A model generated the notes under the pieces. The model ran no database searches, had not been told where the DNA came from, and saw only the letters and a list, made by a program, of their open reading frames with translations. From positions 1-64,000 of the forward strand of contig URCJ01000001.1 of NCBI GenBank assembly GCA_900546285.1: DNA of 64,000 nucleotides, written 5' to 3'. The translations under genes and the position numbers were made by a program. This document shows, in pieces, positions 7,620-17,032 of the stretch (position 1 is the first letter of the stretch; each line of letters starts with the position of its first letter). Origin of the DNA: an uncultured Solobacterium sp. Its GTDB lineage: Bacteria > Bacillota_I > Bacilli_A > Erysipelotrichales > Erysipelotrichaceae.

Positions 7620-9576
7620 AAAATTTATTATTACTGTTACTGTAGTTTATTTATTATTATTATTAACGCTTGTTGTTAATTATTTTATTTACCAAAAGCT
7701 TAACGTTTTGGCTGTTTCAATCGTTCTATTTTCTTTAGCTGTAACGATTGCGACATACTATTATTTTTCAATTAATCATCGCCAAATTACTGGCGATATT
7801 GAGACTAATCTTTCTTCTTCAATGACAGAGGCTTTAAAACTAAGTCGTATTGGCATCCTTGTTTATAATGAGGATTATGAAATAACATGGTTATCTTCAT
7901 TGTTCAATGAAAAAGATATTAATCATGTTGGTGATAAGATTCTTGTTTGGCTGCCTGAACTTAGAGACTTATTAAGTGGTAAGATAGCCAAGACAATTGT
8001 TGTGATTAATGATGATAAGTATGAAGTAAGTAAGAAAGATGATGCTTATGTCTTATTCTTCAATGATATTTCTAGAGAGTATGATTTAGAGAATGAGGTT
8101 AATAATAATGCTTATGTTTTGGGTATTGTGAATTTTGATAACTATGATGAATTAACTTTGAATGAAAATGATATTTCTTTTATTAATACTAATATTAAAG
8201 TAGCTGTTGTTGAATACTTTAGGAAGTATGGTATTGTTTATAAGACTTTAAGAAATAATCGTTTACTGTTGATTTTAAATAATTCTATATATAAAAGATT
8301 GTTAGATGATCGTTTTTCTATTTTGAATACCGTTAGAAGAGAATCTAAGAATGGTGGTGTGGATGTTACTTTATCAATGTCTTTTGCCTATGGTAGTTAT
8401 GATTTGATTGAATTAGATAAAGAGGCAACAAGTTTGATGGAAATTGCTCAAACAAGAGGTGGTGACCAGGTTGTTTCAAGAGAGATTGGCAAGGAAGCTA
8501 ATTTCTATGGTGGTTCTTCAGAAGCTAAAGAAAGAGCTAGTAGAGTTAAGGTAAGAGTTGTTGCCAATACGGTTAGAAATCTAATTAATGGTGCTAGTAA
8601 TGTTATTATCGTAGGACATAAGGATGCTGATGCGGACTGTATCGGTGCTGCTTTGACTATGAGTTATATTGTTTCTACGTTGGGTAAGAAGGCTTATGTA
8701 GTTACAAGAACCGGTGGCGTGGAGACAATGATTAAGGATGTTATGGATAAGTATAGTAGCTTATTGAGTTCACGTCATAACTTCATTTCTGAGTCAGAGG
8801 GTTTGTCTTTAATGGATGAAGAAACTTTGGTTATCATGGTTGATCATCATTCTTTGTCTTTATGTAATAGCCCTAATATTTTAAAAGAATCTAAGAAGAA
8901 TGTGATAATTGACCATCATCGTCGTAGTGCTGATTTGGATGTTGATGCCTTGTTTATATACATTGAGGCTGGTGCTAGTTCTACGGTTGAAATGAGTGTT
9001 GAAATGTTGCCGTATTTCTCTAGAAACTTAGATATTTCAAAGGAAGAGGCTAATATCTTATATATTGGCTTGTTGATTGATACTAATCATTTTAGAAATC
9101 GTAGTGATTCAAGAACTTTTGATGTCGCAAAGACTATTAAACAATTGGGTGCTAATTCAAATGAATGTGAAATCTTGATCGAGGAGCCTTATGATATGTC
9201 TAAGAAGAGATATGAAATTATCGCCCATGGCAAGAAGTATCATGACAATATTATGATTGCTTATATGGATGATGGTACTATTTATCCAAGGTCAATTGCT
9301 TCTCAAGCTGTAGATAGAATGGTTGAGATTAAGGAAATTAATGCAGCCTTTGTCTTATGCAAGATTAATAAGGATGAGGTGGCAATTTCAGCTAGAAGTG
9401 ATGGTAATATCAATGTACAACTTATCTTAGAGAAGATGGGTGGTGGTGGCCATTTGACAGCTGCTGGTATGCAGGTTAGGGATGGTTCATTAAGTGATAT
9501 GTATGCTAATTTGGTAAAATGTATAGATGAATATTTAGAAAGTGTGGAAGAAGATGAAAGTAATTCTATTGAGTGA
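7606..9576 (+). CDS. gdpP: Cyclic-di-AMP phosphodiesterase GdpP
   Basis: 656 residues, the normal GdpP length. Two N-terminal membrane helices (about 7-28 and 33-53) are followed by a PAS-like domain, a degenerate GGDEF domain (GGDQVV near 285) and a DHH/DHHA1 phosphodiesterase. The metal-binding residues are visible: H338, D340 and D342 in GHKDADAD, D413 in VDHH, the DHH motif at 436-438, and [10 protein letters not shown] near 616 in DHHA1. It hydrolyses c-di-AMP to pApA and so controls potassium and osmotic balance and wall stress. Its stop lies within rplI, a 23-base overlap, which couples the two genes. Confidence 0.95.
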   Translation: MKKNRKFIITVTVVYLLLLLTLVVNYFIYQKLNVLAVSIVLFSLAVTIATYYYFSINHRQITGDIETNLSSSMTEALKLSRIGILVYNEDYEITWLSSLFNEKDINHVGDKILVWLPELRDLLSGKIAKTIVVINDDKYEVSKKDDAYVLFFNDISREYDLENEVNNNAYVLGIVNFDNYDELTLNENDISFINTNIKVAVVEYFRKYGIVYKTLRNNRLLLILNNSIYKRLLDDRFSILNTVRRESKNGGVDVTLSMSFAYGSYDLIELDKEATSLMEIAQTRGGDQVVSREIGKEANFYGGSSEAKERASRVKVRVVANTVRNLINGASNVIIVGHKDADADCIGAALTMSYIVSTLGKKAYVVTRTGGVETMIKDVMDKYSSLLSSRHNFISESEGLSLMDEETLVIMVDHHSLSLCNSPNILKESKKNVIIDHHRRSADLDVDALFIYIEAGASSTVEMSVEMLPYFSRNLDISKEEANILYIGLLIDTNHFRNRSDSRTFDVAKTIKQLGANSNECEILIEEPYDMSKKRYEIIAHGKKYHDNIMIAYMDDGTIYPRSIASQAVDRMVEIKEINAAFVLCKINKDEVAISARSDGNINVQLILEKMGGGGHLTAAGMQVRDGSLSDMYANLVKCIDEYLESVEEDESNSIE

Positions 9577-9994
9577 TGTAAAAAAAGTTGGTAAAAAGGG
9601 TGAAGTTAAGGAAGTTTCTGATGGTTATGCAAGAAATTTCTTGATCGCTAGAGGTTTGGCTGTTGTTGCTAGTGAGGGTGCTAATAAGGTTTTAGCTAAG
9701 CAAAATGAAGAGAAGGCTAAGGAAGATGAGGCTAATAAACAAGCAGCTTTAGCTTTAAAGGAAAAACTTGAGGCGATGGAATTTGATTTCAAAGTTAAGG
9801 CTAATAATGGACATGTTTCTGGTTCTGTTTCTACTAAGGAAATTTGCGATGAATTAAAGAAGCATGGCATTGAAGTAGATAAGCGTAAGTTTATTGATAA
9901 GGATCCAGTTAAGACCCTAGGTTTTTCACATGTTAAGGTTGAATTATATAAGGGTGTAGTAGGTACAATTAGAGTTAAGTTAGTTGAGGAATAA
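9554..9994 (+). CDS. rplI: 50S ribosomal protein L9
   Basis: 146 residues beginning [17 protein letters not shown], the usual L9 start; an upstream GTG at 9542 would add four residues and is not needed. The N-terminal rRNA-binding domain, long connecting helix (Lys/Glu-rich, about 45-75) and C-terminal domain are all present. It overlaps gdpP upstream and is followed by dnaB after 1 base, as in Bacillus. Confidence 0.97.
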   Translation: MKVILLSDVKKVGKKGEVKEVSDGYARNFLIARGLAVVASEGANKVLAKQNEEKAKEDEANKQAALALKEKLEAMEFDFKVKANNGHVSGSVSTKEICDELKKHGIEVDKRKFIDKDPVKTLGFSHVKVELYKGVVGTIRVKLVEE

Positions 9995-9995
9995 G

Positions 9996-11333
9996 ATGAG
10001 TCAAAAAACAATTCCCTATAGTCTTGAAGCAGAACAATCACTTCTAGGTAATATATTAGTTTTCAAAAATACAATTAGAGAATGCATTGAGGCTGATGTA
10101 ACAAGTGATGATTTTTACTTGGATAAGCATCGTCGCATTTATAATATTTGTTCAAGTATGTTTGAAAATAGGGAGACTATCGATACTATTTCTTTGGGTA
10201 ATAAGTTAAGAGACTATAACTATCTTGATACGATTGGTGGTCTTGATTATTTATTGAGTTTGACTGATTCAACAATTGATCGTACTAATACTAAGGAATA
10301 TATTCGTATTATTAAGAATAAGTCACTAGCAAGACGTATTATTAAGGCCGGTGAGGAGATTGCTAGTGATGGTTATGATGGTCAAGCTAGCATTGATACG
10401 GTTTTAGAGAATGCGGAGAAGAAGATTCTAGATATTACAAGAAGTAGAACGGATTCTGAATTTAAGCCTGGTAGTGAGGTTTTTGAGGCTGCGGTTAAAA
10501 AGATTGAGGCTATAGAGAAGGCTGGTTCTACTATAACTGGTGTTAAGACTCGTTTTTCTCAATTAGATTCAATGACTGCAGGTCTTCAAAAGAGTGACAT
10601 GATTATCTTAGCGGCTCGTCCAAGTATGGGTAAGTCTGCTTTGGCTTTAAATATTGCACTAAATTCAGCTATGGTTTCAAGTGGTGCTTGTGCTATTTTC
10701 TCGCTAGAAATGCCATGTGAACAGTTGGCTAATCGTATGTTGTCTGCTAAGGCTAAGGTTGATGGCCAAAAGATTAGAAAAGGTCAATTGAATGAGGCTG
10801 AGTGGATTAAGATTAAAGAAGCAGAACAGGAATTAAAACGTCAAAAGATTTTCTTTGATGATACTCCTGGTATTAAGATTTCTGATATGAATGCGAAATG
10901 CCGTAAGCTTAAAGAGGATTATGGTTTATATTTGATTATTATCGACTATATTCAGTTAATCCAATCAAATACTAAGTCTGAGTCAAGACAACAGGAAGTG
11001 TCTGATATTTCACGTAAGATTAAGGCTATGGCTCGTGAATTAGATGTGCCTATTATTGCTTTGTCGCAGTTGTCACGTTCGGTTGAATCAAGAAATGATA
11101 AGCGACCAATGTTGTCGGATTTAAGAGAATCTGGTGCGATTGAGCAGGATTCTGATATGGTTATGTTCATTTATCGTGAGGATTATTATAAAAAGGATGA
11201 AGAACGTAATGAAAAGCGTGAGGATGTTGAACTAATTGTGGCTAAGCATCGTAATGGCCCTATTGGTACTGTTAAGTTGGCTTTTGAGAAGGATATTAAT
11301 GCGTTCTATTCTATTTCAAATAGTGAAGAGTAA
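9996..11333 (+). CDS. dnaB: Replicative DNA helicase DnaB
   Basis: 445 residues, normal length. The N-terminal DnaB domain starts QKTIPYSLEAEQSLLG. The RecA-like C-terminal domain has a Walker A motif (RPSMGKSA, Lys near 213), a Walker B-type IIIDYIQL and the ESGAIEQDSD segment that binds nucleotide across subunits. It is the ring helicase at the fork, called DnaC in Bacillus. The ATG at 9996 follows a GAGGAATAAG Shine-Dalgarno. Its TAA overlaps the next ATG in TAATG, so the downstream endopeptidase is probably reached by re-initiation. Confidence 0.97.
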   Translation: MSQKTIPYSLEAEQSLLGNILVFKNTIRECIEADVTSDDFYLDKHRRIYNICSSMFENRETIDTISLGNKLRDYNYLDTIGGLDYLLSLTDSTIDRTNTKEYIRIIKNKSLARRIIKAGEEIASDGYDGQASIDTVLENAEKKILDITRSRTDSEFKPGSEVFEAAVKKIEAIEKAGSTITGVKTRFSQLDSMTAGLQKSDMIILAARPSMGKSALALNIALNSAMVSSGACAIFSLEMPCEQLANRMLSAKAKVDGQKIRKGQLNEAEWIKIKEAEQELKRQKIFFDDTPGIKISDMNAKCRKLKEDYGLYLIIIDYIQLIQSNTKSESRQQEVSDISRKIKAMARELDVPIIALSQLSRSVESRNDKRPMLSDLRESGAIEQDSDMVMFIYREDYYKKDEERNEKREDVELIVAKHRNGPIGTVKLAFEKDINAFYSISNSEE

Positions 11334-12859
11334 TGAAAAAAGATGTTATTGGAGTACTAGTTAGTATAGTTTTAAGTGTTGCCATTGTCATGGGAATTCC
11401 TTATTTATTGGATGAAAATAAGGTTGAGGGTGAGAGTTTTTCTATTGAGTCGCTTGTCAATCAAAATGCGGTTTTAGGCAATGATGTTAATACTTATAAC
11501 TATTTATATTATCAGGGTAAACTTGTTGGGGTTATTACAAGTCTTGATACTTTTTATAGTGAGATAAACAACGAATATCAAAAGTATGTGGATAAGTTTC
11601 CTAATACATCTTTGGGTTTGAGTGAGGATTTAGTGCTTACTAAGGAAAAGACTTTCAATAAATATGAAAATAAGGATGATGAGATTGTTTCTTATTTAAT
11701 TGATAATGATTTGTTGGGTGTTAAGACTACAGCTATTGAATTTTCAACTAGCGAAGGTGTTTATGATGTTATTTATGTAAGTGATCTTGAAATGTTTTAT
11801 GAGGCTAGAGATACTTTCTTGAAGAATTTTGTGAGTGATGAAACTTTTCAAAAGATTGCCAAGGGTGAGACGATTGCCGAACCTGTTGATTTTGGTAGTG
11901 TTGATATGAATGTAAAGATTGAGGAGACAATAACTTATTCAAGTTCTTTTATGGCTCCTGATAATATTTTTACTACTTTTGATGAAATATATGATTACCT
12001 ATGTTATGGGCGTAATAGTGAGAAACAATATTATATTACCAAAGAGGGTGATACTCTTCGTGGTATTGGTTATCGTTTTAAGAATATGTCTCCTAAGCAG
12101 TTGATGCTTATTAATAGAGATATTATTTTTTCAACCGATCAGGTATTGACACCTGGTATGAACATTAATGTTACATATTTTTCTAGTCCTATTAATGTGG
12201 TGGTTTTTAAGGATCGTTTAGCTTCTGAGGTAGTTACTCCTGAGTCTCCTATTTATGTTAAGGATGCAACTCTTGAGTCAGGTACTACTATTATTGAGAC
12301 TGAAGAAAGCAATGGTCTTAAGAATGTCTTGTATCAAGAGACTTGGGTAAATGGTGTCTTACAAACCGGTAGTGTTAAGTCTAGTAATGTGGTTAGACAG
12401 CCAATTCAGGGTGTTATTAAGGTTGGTACAGCAAGAAAAGCTGATGTTGGTACTGGTAACTATGTATGGCCTGTTGATAATCCTAAGATTACTTGTGGTT
12501 GGGGTTGTTACTATATTCCAGGTATTGGTTCTCATATGGGCACTGACTTTGTCAATCAGTATGAGCGTTATGGCAACGTTTATGCAGCTGATACTGGTAT
12601 AGTTGAAACTGCTAGCTATAATGGCATTGATGGTAACTTTGTGGTTATTGACCATCAAAACGGTTATAAAACACATTATGGCCATATGTCGAAGATTATA
12701 GTTAGTGCTGGTCAGGTTGTAAGTAGAGGTGAACAAATTGGTGTAATGGGTTCTACTGGTTATGCGTTTGGTGTTCATACCCACTTCCACTTTATTGTTG
12801 ATGGGCATTTGACTGATGCATGTACGATAATGGATTGTACACAGGTTCCTTGGAGTTAA
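11333..12859 (+). CDS. Membrane-anchored M23 endopeptidase with LysM and G5 domains
   Basis: 508 residues. A membrane anchor (about 6-24) leads to an extracellular region. A LysM domain near 232-280 (YYITKEGDTL) binds peptidoglycan, a G5-like domain near 305-365 follows, and a C-terminal M23 zinc peptidase has ligands H401 and D405 in HMGTDF and the HTHFHF cluster at 482-487. It should cleave peptide cross-links in the wall during growth or division. It sits directly behind dnaB, overlapping by one base, and before a serine protease, so wall remodelling and fork genes share an operon here. Confidence 0.88.
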   Translation: MKKDVIGVLVSIVLSVAIVMGIPYLLDENKVEGESFSIESLVNQNAVLGNDVNTYNYLYYQGKLVGVITSLDTFYSEINNEYQKYVDKFPNTSLGLSEDLVLTKEKTFNKYENKDDEIVSYLIDNDLLGVKTTAIEFSTSEGVYDVIYVSDLEMFYEARDTFLKNFVSDETFQKIAKGETIAEPVDFGSVDMNVKIEETITYSSSFMAPDNIFTTFDEIYDYLCYGRNSEKQYYITKEGDTLRGIGYRFKNMSPKQLMLINRDIIFSTDQVLTPGMNINVTYFSSPINVVVFKDRLASEVVTPESPIYVKDATLESGTTIIETEESNGLKNVLYQETWVNGVLQTGSVKSSNVVRQPIQGVIKVGTARKADVGTGNYVWPVDNPKITCGWGCYYIPGIGSHMGTDFVNQYERYGNVYAADTGIVETASYNGIDGNFVVIDHQNGYKTHYGHMSKIIVSAGQVVSRGEQIGVMGSTGYAFGVHTHFHFIVDGHLTDACTIMDCTQVPWS

Positions 12860-12860
12860 T

Positions 12861-13904
12861 ATGCGAAAGAATGTAATAATTTGTCTTTTTTCTATCACTT
12901 TTATTTGGCTATTGATAGTTAGTTCTATTACTATTTCAAATAACAACAATGATAGCAATGGTACTAATATCGAAGAAGTTAGGGTTACTGGTTTTTCTAC
13001 TGATTTTAGTGAAGTTATAAAAAATACTAAGTCTTCTATGGTGGCAGTTGAACAAAATGGTAAGGTATCAAGTGGCTTTATTTACAAGAAAAAAGATGAT
13101 TTAGTTTATGTAGCTACTTCTTTTCACGGGATAAGTGAAAGTGAAAATGCTAATGTTACTTTTAATAATGGCGTTAAGGTAAATGGCAAGGTATATGGCA
13201 GCGATTTGTTTGCGGATGTAGCCTTGCTTGAATGTGATTTTCCTTTCGATGTCCAAGAATTAAAGTTTGGTGATAGTACATTATTAAAAGATGGCGAATT
13301 TGTTCTTAGCATTGGCACTAATAATTCTATGGATTATGCTTTTTCTAACAAGTTTGGAATGGTTTCTAAGAATTATCAAGAAATCAAGAATCAGATATCT
13401 TTTAATGAAGAAAACTATGAATATTATCTTGGTTTGATTCAATTAAGTGGTGATTTCACATCAGGGTATAGTGGTGCTCCTGTACTTAATATGAATGGCG
13501 AACTAGTTGGTAGCATTTTGATGCAGGATGATGATATCACTTTTGCGTTAACCGGTGATGAACTTAAAAAAGTCTTAGATTGTTTATATAATAACTTATC
13601 TTATAGACGTGTTAATTTTGGATTTAAGGGTAAGTATATTAAAGACTTAGAGAATTATGAAGTTAATAGTTTGAATATCAATGTTGATTTAAGTGAAGGT
13701 TATTATGTTAGCGAAGTGTTGCCTTTTAGTTTCGCTTCTAAAATAGGTATTCTTAAGGCTGATGTCATTACAAAGATTAATGATGTAAAACTAGTTGATA
13801 GTAATTCTTTGTTGAGTTTGATGTATTCTGAAGAATTAAATTTTACTTTTGAGATTATAAGAAATGGTGAAAAGATCAAGTTACAGGGAGTAATAGATGC
13901 TTAA
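12861..13904 (+). CDS. HtrA-like membrane-anchored serine protease with PDZ
   Basis: 347 residues. A membrane anchor lies at about 5-25, a trypsin-like domain carries the triad H89 (TSFHGI), D119 (ADVALL) and S204 (GYSGAP), and a PDZ domain fills about 270-347. The catalytic-serine motif GYSGAP departs from the canonical GNSGGP, but the Ser is kept. HtrA-type proteases degrade or check misfolded exported proteins. In Bacillus an HtrC/YyxA protease likewise precedes rlmH, and here the gene overlaps rlmH by 8 bases. Confidence 0.82.
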   Translation: MRKNVIICLFSITFIWLLIVSSITISNNNNDSNGTNIEEVRVTGFSTDFSEVIKNTKSSMVAVEQNGKVSSGFIYKKKDDLVYVATSFHGISESENANVTFNNGVKVNGKVYGSDLFADVALLECDFPFDVQELKFGDSTLLKDGEFVLSIGTNNSMDYAFSNKFGMVSKNYQEIKNQISFNEENYEYYLGLIQLSGDFTSGYSGAPVLNMNGELVGSILMQDDDITFALTGDELKKVLDCLYNNLSYRRVNFGFKGKYIKDLENYEVNSLNINVDLSEGYYVSEVLPFSFASKIGILKADVITKINDVKLVDSNSLLSLMYSEELNFTFEIIRNGEKIKLQGVIDA

Positions 13905-14355
13905 GCTTATTTGTGTTGGCAAGGTTAAGGATGCTTCGCTTAAGGCTTTGATTGATGATTATCAAAAGAGAATTCAAAAGTATCATAAGTTAGAGGTAAT
14001 TGAGGTTAAGGATGAACCAATTAGAGAAAATGAGAAGGAAGTTCTTGATATTGAAGCTTCTAGAATTATGTCTAAGATAGATAAGGATGATTATGTAATT
14101 CTTTTGGATTTACATGGTGAGCCTTTGGATTCTGTGTCTTTTGCGAAGAAAATAGATAAGTTGTTTGTGTCTTATTCAAAAATTACTTTTGTGATAGGTG
14201 GTTCTTTGGGCTTGGGAGAAGGAGTTAGGAAGCGTGCTAATTATAGGTTGAAACTTTCTGATATGACCTTCTTGCATCAAATGACGCGTCTTATTATTCT
14301 TGAACAAATTTATCGTTGTTTTAAGATTTTAAATCATGAAACTTATCACAAATAA
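13897..14355 (+). CDS. rlmH: RlmH 23S rRNA (pseudouridine-1915-N3) methyltransferase
   Basis: 152 residues. It is a SPOUT methyltransferase with the glycine-rich knot FVIGGSLGLGEG near 97-108 and the invariant C-terminal stretch ending ILNHETYHK. It methylates pseudouridine 1915 of 23S rRNA in assembled 70S ribosomes. The position after an HtrA-type protease gene is the Bacillota arrangement. Confidence 0.95.
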   Translation: MLKLICVGKVKDASLKALIDDYQKRIQKYHKLEVIEVKDEPIRENEKEVLDIEASRIMSKIDKDDYVILLDLHGEPLDSVSFAKKIDKLFVSYSKITFVIGGSLGLGEGVRKRANYRLKLSDMTFLHQMTRLIILEQIYRCFKILNHETYHK

Positions 14356-14366
14356 TCTAAAAACTA

Positions 14367-14395
14367 TTGTAAAGCGCTTTCTCAAGATTTAAAAT
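14367..14395 (+). promoter_or_regulatory. ptsH promoter with cre-like operator in the spacer
   Basis: A -35 box TTGTAA (14367-14372) and -10 box TAAAAT (14390-14395) are 17 bases apart. The palindrome AAAGCGCTTT (14371-14380) fills the spacer. It resembles CcpA cre sites, though the outer bases do not match the 14-bp consensus perfectly, so another LacI-family repressor is possible. Confidence 0.6.
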
Positions 14396-14426
14396 AGAAG
14401 TAATTGAAAAGGAGATTTTTTTTAAA

Positions 14427-14693
14427 ATGAAAGAAATTAGTGTATTAGTTGTAGATCCAGTTGGTCTTCATGCTCGTCCTGCTACTGTAGCTGTTAATGC
14501 TGCTAGCAAGTTCAAGAGCGAAGTTAAGGTTGCTTATAATGGTAAGACTGTTAATATGAAGTCAATTATGGGTGTTATGTCTTTAGGTATCCCTACTCAA
14601 TCAGAGATTACAATCAGCTGTGATGGTGAGGATGAAGAAGAAGCTATCAAGCAAATCGAAGATATTTTGAAGGCTCAAAAGGTTATAGCTTAA
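14427..14693 (+). CDS. ptsH: Phosphocarrier protein HPr
   Basis: 88 residues. H15 in GLHARPAT is phosphorylated by enzyme I and passed to PTS enzymes II. S46 in NMKSIMGV is the regulatory site phosphorylated by HPr kinase in Bacillota; HPr-Ser-P is the CcpA co-repressor. An AAAGGAG Shine-Dalgarno is present. The gene is alone, not followed by ptsI, between its own promoter and a terminator. The cre-like operator in the promoter suggests catabolite feedback. Confidence 0.97.
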   Translation: MKEISVLVVDPVGLHARPATVAVNAASKFKSEVKVAYNGKTVNMKSIMGVMSLGIPTQSEITISCDGEDEEEAIKQIEDILKAQKVIA

Positions 14694-14721
14694 TCTAAAC
14701 TAATAATAAAGAATAATTATG

Positions 14722-14750
14722 AATAGAGAAGCTGATGCTTCTCTATTTTA
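14722..14750 (+). terminator. Terminator after ptsH
   Basis: Stem AATAGAGAAGC / GCTTCTCTATT with a TGAT loop, ending in a T-rich run. Confidence 0.85.
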
Positions 14751-14769
14751 AAACTAGAAGGGAATGAAT

Positions 14770-16452
14770 ATGTCATATAAAGATACTTATAATAATTGGT
14801 TGAATCATCCTAATTTAGATGCAAAGTCTAGAGAAGAAATGTTAAAGATGTCTGAGAAGGATATCAAGAATGCTTTTTATACAAATATTAAGTTTGGTAC
14901 TGCAGGTATGCGTGGTGTCATGGGTGTAGGTACTGATCGCATTAATATTTATACAATTAGAAAGGCTACTTTAGGTTTTGCGAATTATTTAAATGCTAAT
15001 AATAAAGATGGCGTCGCAATTGGTTATGATAATCGTCATAATTCAAAGGATTATGCTTATGATTGTGCTGCTCTTTTAGCTAGTAAGGGCATTAAGACTT
15101 ACTTATTCGATTCATTAAGACCTACTCCTGAATTGTCTTTTGCGACTAGATATTTTAAGTGTGATGGCGGTATTATGATTACTGCTTCTCATAATCCTAA
15201 ACAATATAATGGTTATAAATTGTATGATGAGACTGGCTGTCAACTTATTCCTGAGCTAGCTGAGAAGGTTACTGCTGAGGTTAATAAGATTGAGGATCCA
15301 CTTTCTATCACAATTGGTGATTATGATAAGAGTTTAATTAATATTGTTAATACCGAAGTTGATGAAGCTTACTATAAGGAAGTAATGAGCATTTCTTTAA
15401 GAAAAGATCTTCCTAATAAGGATAAGCTTAAGATTGTCTTCTCTCCTGAACATGGCGCAAGTAATATTCCAGTTAGAGAGACTTTAAAAAGAGCTGGTTT
15501 TGATGTTTATGTAGTGGAAGAACAAGCTATTCCTGATGGCGATTTCCCTAATACTAAGACTCCAAACCCTGAAGAAGCAGGTGCTTATGAGGGTGTTATT
15601 GAATTGGCTAGAAAGGTTGATGCGGACTTATTGTTGGTTTGTGATCCTGATGGCGATAGAATGGGTGTAGGCGTTAAAAAGGATGGCGATTATCATGTAT
15701 TTAATGGTAATCAAACTGGAGCTCTTCTTCTTGAATATATCTTAAGTACAAGAAAAGAATTAGGTATGGAAGTTGATCATCCTGTTATGTTTAATACAAT
15801 TGTTACTAGTGATATTGGTGAGGCTGTCGCAAACTACTATGGTGTAGAGTGTGAGAAGACTTTGACTGGTTTCAAGTTTATTGGTAATAAGGTTAAACAA
15901 TATGAAGAGAATGGTAAGAAGACTTATCTCTTTGGTTATGAAGAATCTTATGGTTCTTTGATTGCGCCGTTTGTTAGAGATAAGGATGCTACTCAGGCTT
16001 GTATGATGTTGGCTGAAGAAGCTGTTTATTATCATAATCAAGGTAAGACATTGTATGATGTTTTATTAGGTATTTTTGATAAGGTTGGTGCATATTTTGA
16101 TGCTCAAATGTCTATTATGCTTCCAGGTGCTGATGGAGCTGAGAAGTTAGCAGCTATCATGAAGAATATCCGTGAGAATCCATTTAGTATTGATGGCTAT
16201 AAGACTGTTAAGATTGAGGATTATAAGACTAAAAAAACTACTTACAGTGACGGTAGAGTAGAGGATTTAACAGGTTTCGATGTTACTGATGCGATTAAGT
16301 ATTACTTAGAAGATGGCTCATTTATCGCTATTAGACCTAGTGGTACAGAGCCTAAGTGTAAGATTTATTTATCTACTAAGGATGCTACTTATGATGCTGC
16401 TATTAAGAAGTGTGGTGATTTCAAGAAGATCATGAGTGAAATTATTAAGTAA
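14770..16452 (+). CDS. pgcA: Phosphoglucomutase/phosphomannomutase (PgcA type)
   Basis: About 560 residues, the length of the alpha-PGM PgcA group. The phosphoserine loop TASHNPKQYNG lies near 140-150, the metal loop DPDGDRMG near 290-300, the sugar-recognition GYEESYG near 390 and the phosphate-binding RPSGTEPK near the C-terminus. It interconverts glucose-1-phosphate and glucose-6-phosphate for wall glycolipid and polysaccharide precursors. The ATG at 14770 is better spaced from the AGAAGGGA Shine-Dalgarno than the ATG at 14764. It overlaps the next gene as TAATG. Confidence 0.92.
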   Translation: MSYKDTYNNWLNHPNLDAKSREEMLKMSEKDIKNAFYTNIKFGTAGMRGVMGVGTDRINIYTIRKATLGFANYLNANNKDGVAIGYDNRHNSKDYAYDCAALLASKGIKTYLFDSLRPTPELSFATRYFKCDGGIMITASHNPKQYNGYKLYDETGCQLIPELAEKVTAEVNKIEDPLSITIGDYDKSLINIVNTEVDEAYYKEVMSISLRKDLPNKDKLKIVFSPEHGASNIPVRETLKRAGFDVYVVEEQAIPDGDFPNTKTPNPEEAGAYEGVIELARKVDADLLLVCDPDGDRMGVGVKKDGDYHVFNGNQTGALLLEYILSTRKELGMEVDHPVMFNTIVTSDIGEAVANYYGVECEKTLTGFKFIGNKVKQYEENGKKTYLFGYEESYGSLIAPFVRDKDATQACMMLAEEAVYYHNQGKTLYDVLLGIFDKVGAYFDAQMSIMLPGADGAEKLAAIMKNIRENPFSIDGYKTVKIEDYKTKKTTYSDGRVEDLTGFDVTDAIKYYLEDGSFIAIRPSGTEPKCKIYLSTKDATYDAAIKKCGDFKKIMSEIIK

Positions 16453-17030
16453 TGATAATAGATGAAGTAAAGACAAAAGCTTTAGAAGACAAGGTGCCCA
16501 TTATTAAAGATGATGGGCTCTTGTTTGTGCTAAAGACAGTTGAGGTTACAGGTGCTAAGGATATTTTGGAACTTGGCACTGCTGTTGGTTATTCAAGCAT
16601 GCATATGGCAAGTCTTGATAAGGATATTCATATTGATACAATTGAGCGTAATGAGGATATGTATAATCAGGCTGTTGTGAATATAAAAGATAATGGCTTT
16701 GATAATCAAATTGATGTTCATTTTATGCCTATCGAAGAGTTTAAGACTCTAAAGACGTATGATTTAATTTTTGTGGATGCTGCTAAGGCTCAATATGGTA
16801 AGTATACTGAGCAATTTTATAATAATTTAAAAAAAGGTGGTGTCTTTATTTATGACAATATGATTTTCCATGGTTTGATATACAAAATTGATGAAATCAA
16901 TAGTAGAAGTCTACGTTCTATGCTTAAAAAAATCGTTAATTTCCGCGATTTTATGGTAAATGATGAGCGTTTTGATATAATAATGCATGATGAAATCGGA
17001 GATGGCATCTTAATAGCTATTAAAAAATAA
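16452..17030 (+). CDS. trmR: TrmR/YrrM-like O-methyltransferase
   Basis: 192 residues. It belongs to the family 3 (catechol/caffeoyl-CoA-like) O-methyltransferase group with SAM loop ILELGTAVGYSS near 38-49 and the metal-binding LIFVDAAKAQY segment near 105-115. Bacillus YrrM (TrmR) methylates 5-hydroxyuridine in tRNA wobble positions, and this protein matches that subgroup in length and motifs. The start overlaps the pgcA stop by one base. The family is firm; the tRNA substrate is inferred. Confidence 0.75.
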   Translation: MIIDEVKTKALEDKVPIIKDDGLLFVLKTVEVTGAKDILELGTAVGYSSMHMASLDKDIHIDTIERNEDMYNQAVVNIKDNGFDNQIDVHFMPIEEFKTLKTYDLIFVDAAKAQYGKYTEQFYNNLKKGGVFIYDNMIFHGLIYKIDEINSRSLRSMLKKIVNFRDFMVNDERFDIIMHDEIGDGILIAIKK

Positions 17031-17032
17031 AT

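Noticed and set aside
12359..12958. A 199-codon minus-strand open frame across the M23 and serine protease genes
   Set aside because: It covers the end of one well-supported gene and the start of another; composition is that of antisense sequence and no start signal is seen.
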